Shown piece after piece: positions 55,177 through 55,296 of a DNA stretch of 55,296 nucleotides (positions are counted from its first letter, which is position 1; every line of letters begins with the position of its first letter). The notes beneath the pieces are model-generated. The model ran no database searches. It saw nothing but the letters and a program-made list of their open reading frames with translations, and had not been told where the DNA came from. Source of the stretch: Acinetobacter bereziniae (GTDB taxonomy: Bacteria; Pseudomonadota; Gammaproteobacteria; Pseudomonadales; Moraxellaceae); NCBI GenBank assembly GCA_009912575.1, contig WNDP01000009.1:1-55296 (forward strand), given 5' to 3'. The translations under genes and the position numbers were made by a program.

Positions 55177-55296
55177 TTACATTGATAATATAGACTGATA
55201 CATTAATGTAATAGACTGAGTTTAATTTTAAATAGATTCTATAGGGCAATTTACTTAAACATATCAAAAACTATGAATCAGCCTCCTTACTCAATT

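Noticed and set aside
1-55296. CRISPR array, tRNA or rRNA genes, prophage
   Set aside because: No regularly spaced repeats, no cloverleaf or rRNA-like sequence, and no phage structural or integrase genes were seen on either strand.

Overview
The window comes from an Acinetobacter chromosome, probably a non-baumannii, soil or environmental lineage. The strongest clue is the umuDAb/ddrR pair, a DNA-damage response module specific to this genus, which carries the UmuDAb residues A83-G84, S119 and K156. The low GC content, the AtzF/guanidine carboxylase cluster, the MoaC-MoaB fusion and the assimilatory nitrate cluster all fit. The region is accessory and metabolic. Its theme is nitrogen scavenging, with a beta-alanine/GABA locus and a chaperone-usher pilus at the right end.

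Layout. 1-0.9 kb: end of a decayed IS3-type element and a small orphan gene. 1.3-2.4 kb: umuDAb and ddrR around a shared operator. 2.8-17.4 kb: a guanidine nitrogen cluster in three transcription units. Unit A (+, 2853-6996) has ABC permease and ATPase, then a guanidine-II (mini-ykkC) riboswitch, a 2-oxoglutarate/Fe(II) oxygenase, an unknown protein and an EmrE-like SMR exporter. Unit B (-, 10861-7454) has a tiny ORF, a NikR-like regulator without nickel ligands, allophanate hydrolase and the ABC binding lipoprotein. Unit C (-, 17236-12191) has carboxyguanidine deiminase subunits and guanidine ('urea') carboxylase, behind a guanidine-I riboswitch. Each unit has a -24/-12 (sigma-54) promoter match upstream. 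An HxlR/NAD(P)H oxidoreductase pair sits between B and C. 17.8-22.6 kb: hypothetical genes, metR, queH and a MetF-like gene.

22.7-40.7 kb: nitrate assimilation. modABC, moeA, moaCB, moaE, moaD, moaA and mobA make and load molybdenum cofactor. nasA, a NirD-oxidoreductase fusion, nirB and narK import nitrate and reduce it to ammonium. nasT-nasS, transcribed divergently, form the ANTAR antiterminator and its nitrate sensor. The narK and nasT sides each have a sigma-54 promoter match. 40.8-44.4 kb: a TonB receptor with a Fur-like box, a MarR regulator and a DUF6616-like gene. 44.7-50.3 kb: amino-acid permease, (methyl)malonate-semialdehyde dehydrogenase, omega-amino acid:pyruvate aminotransferase and a LysR regulator. 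50.4-55.2 kb: a small secreted protein, tip adhesin, usher and an N-terminally truncated chaperone.

A striking technical feature is the number of lesions that break otherwise well conserved genes. There are frameshifts, mostly explained by one base in a homopolymer (nasA twice, narK, marR, MetF-like, a small secreted protein, a membrane protein), other indels (permease, usher), and in-frame stops (after residue 242 of the unknown guanidine-cluster protein, in queH and in nasA). The pattern looks more like residual long-read sequencing error than real gene decay, so the pseudogene calls describe the sequence as given and should be re-read from raw data.

How it works together. Under nitrogen limitation sigma-54/NtrC would switch on both modules. 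Guanidine carboxylase, carboxyguanidine deiminase and AtzF turn guanidine into ammonia and CO2, with riboswitches adding substrate control. Nitrate is imported by NarK, reduced by NasA (Mo cofactor) and NirB, and sensed by NasS-NasT. The most open question is the guanidine-II controlled oxygenase, unknown protein and SMR exporter.
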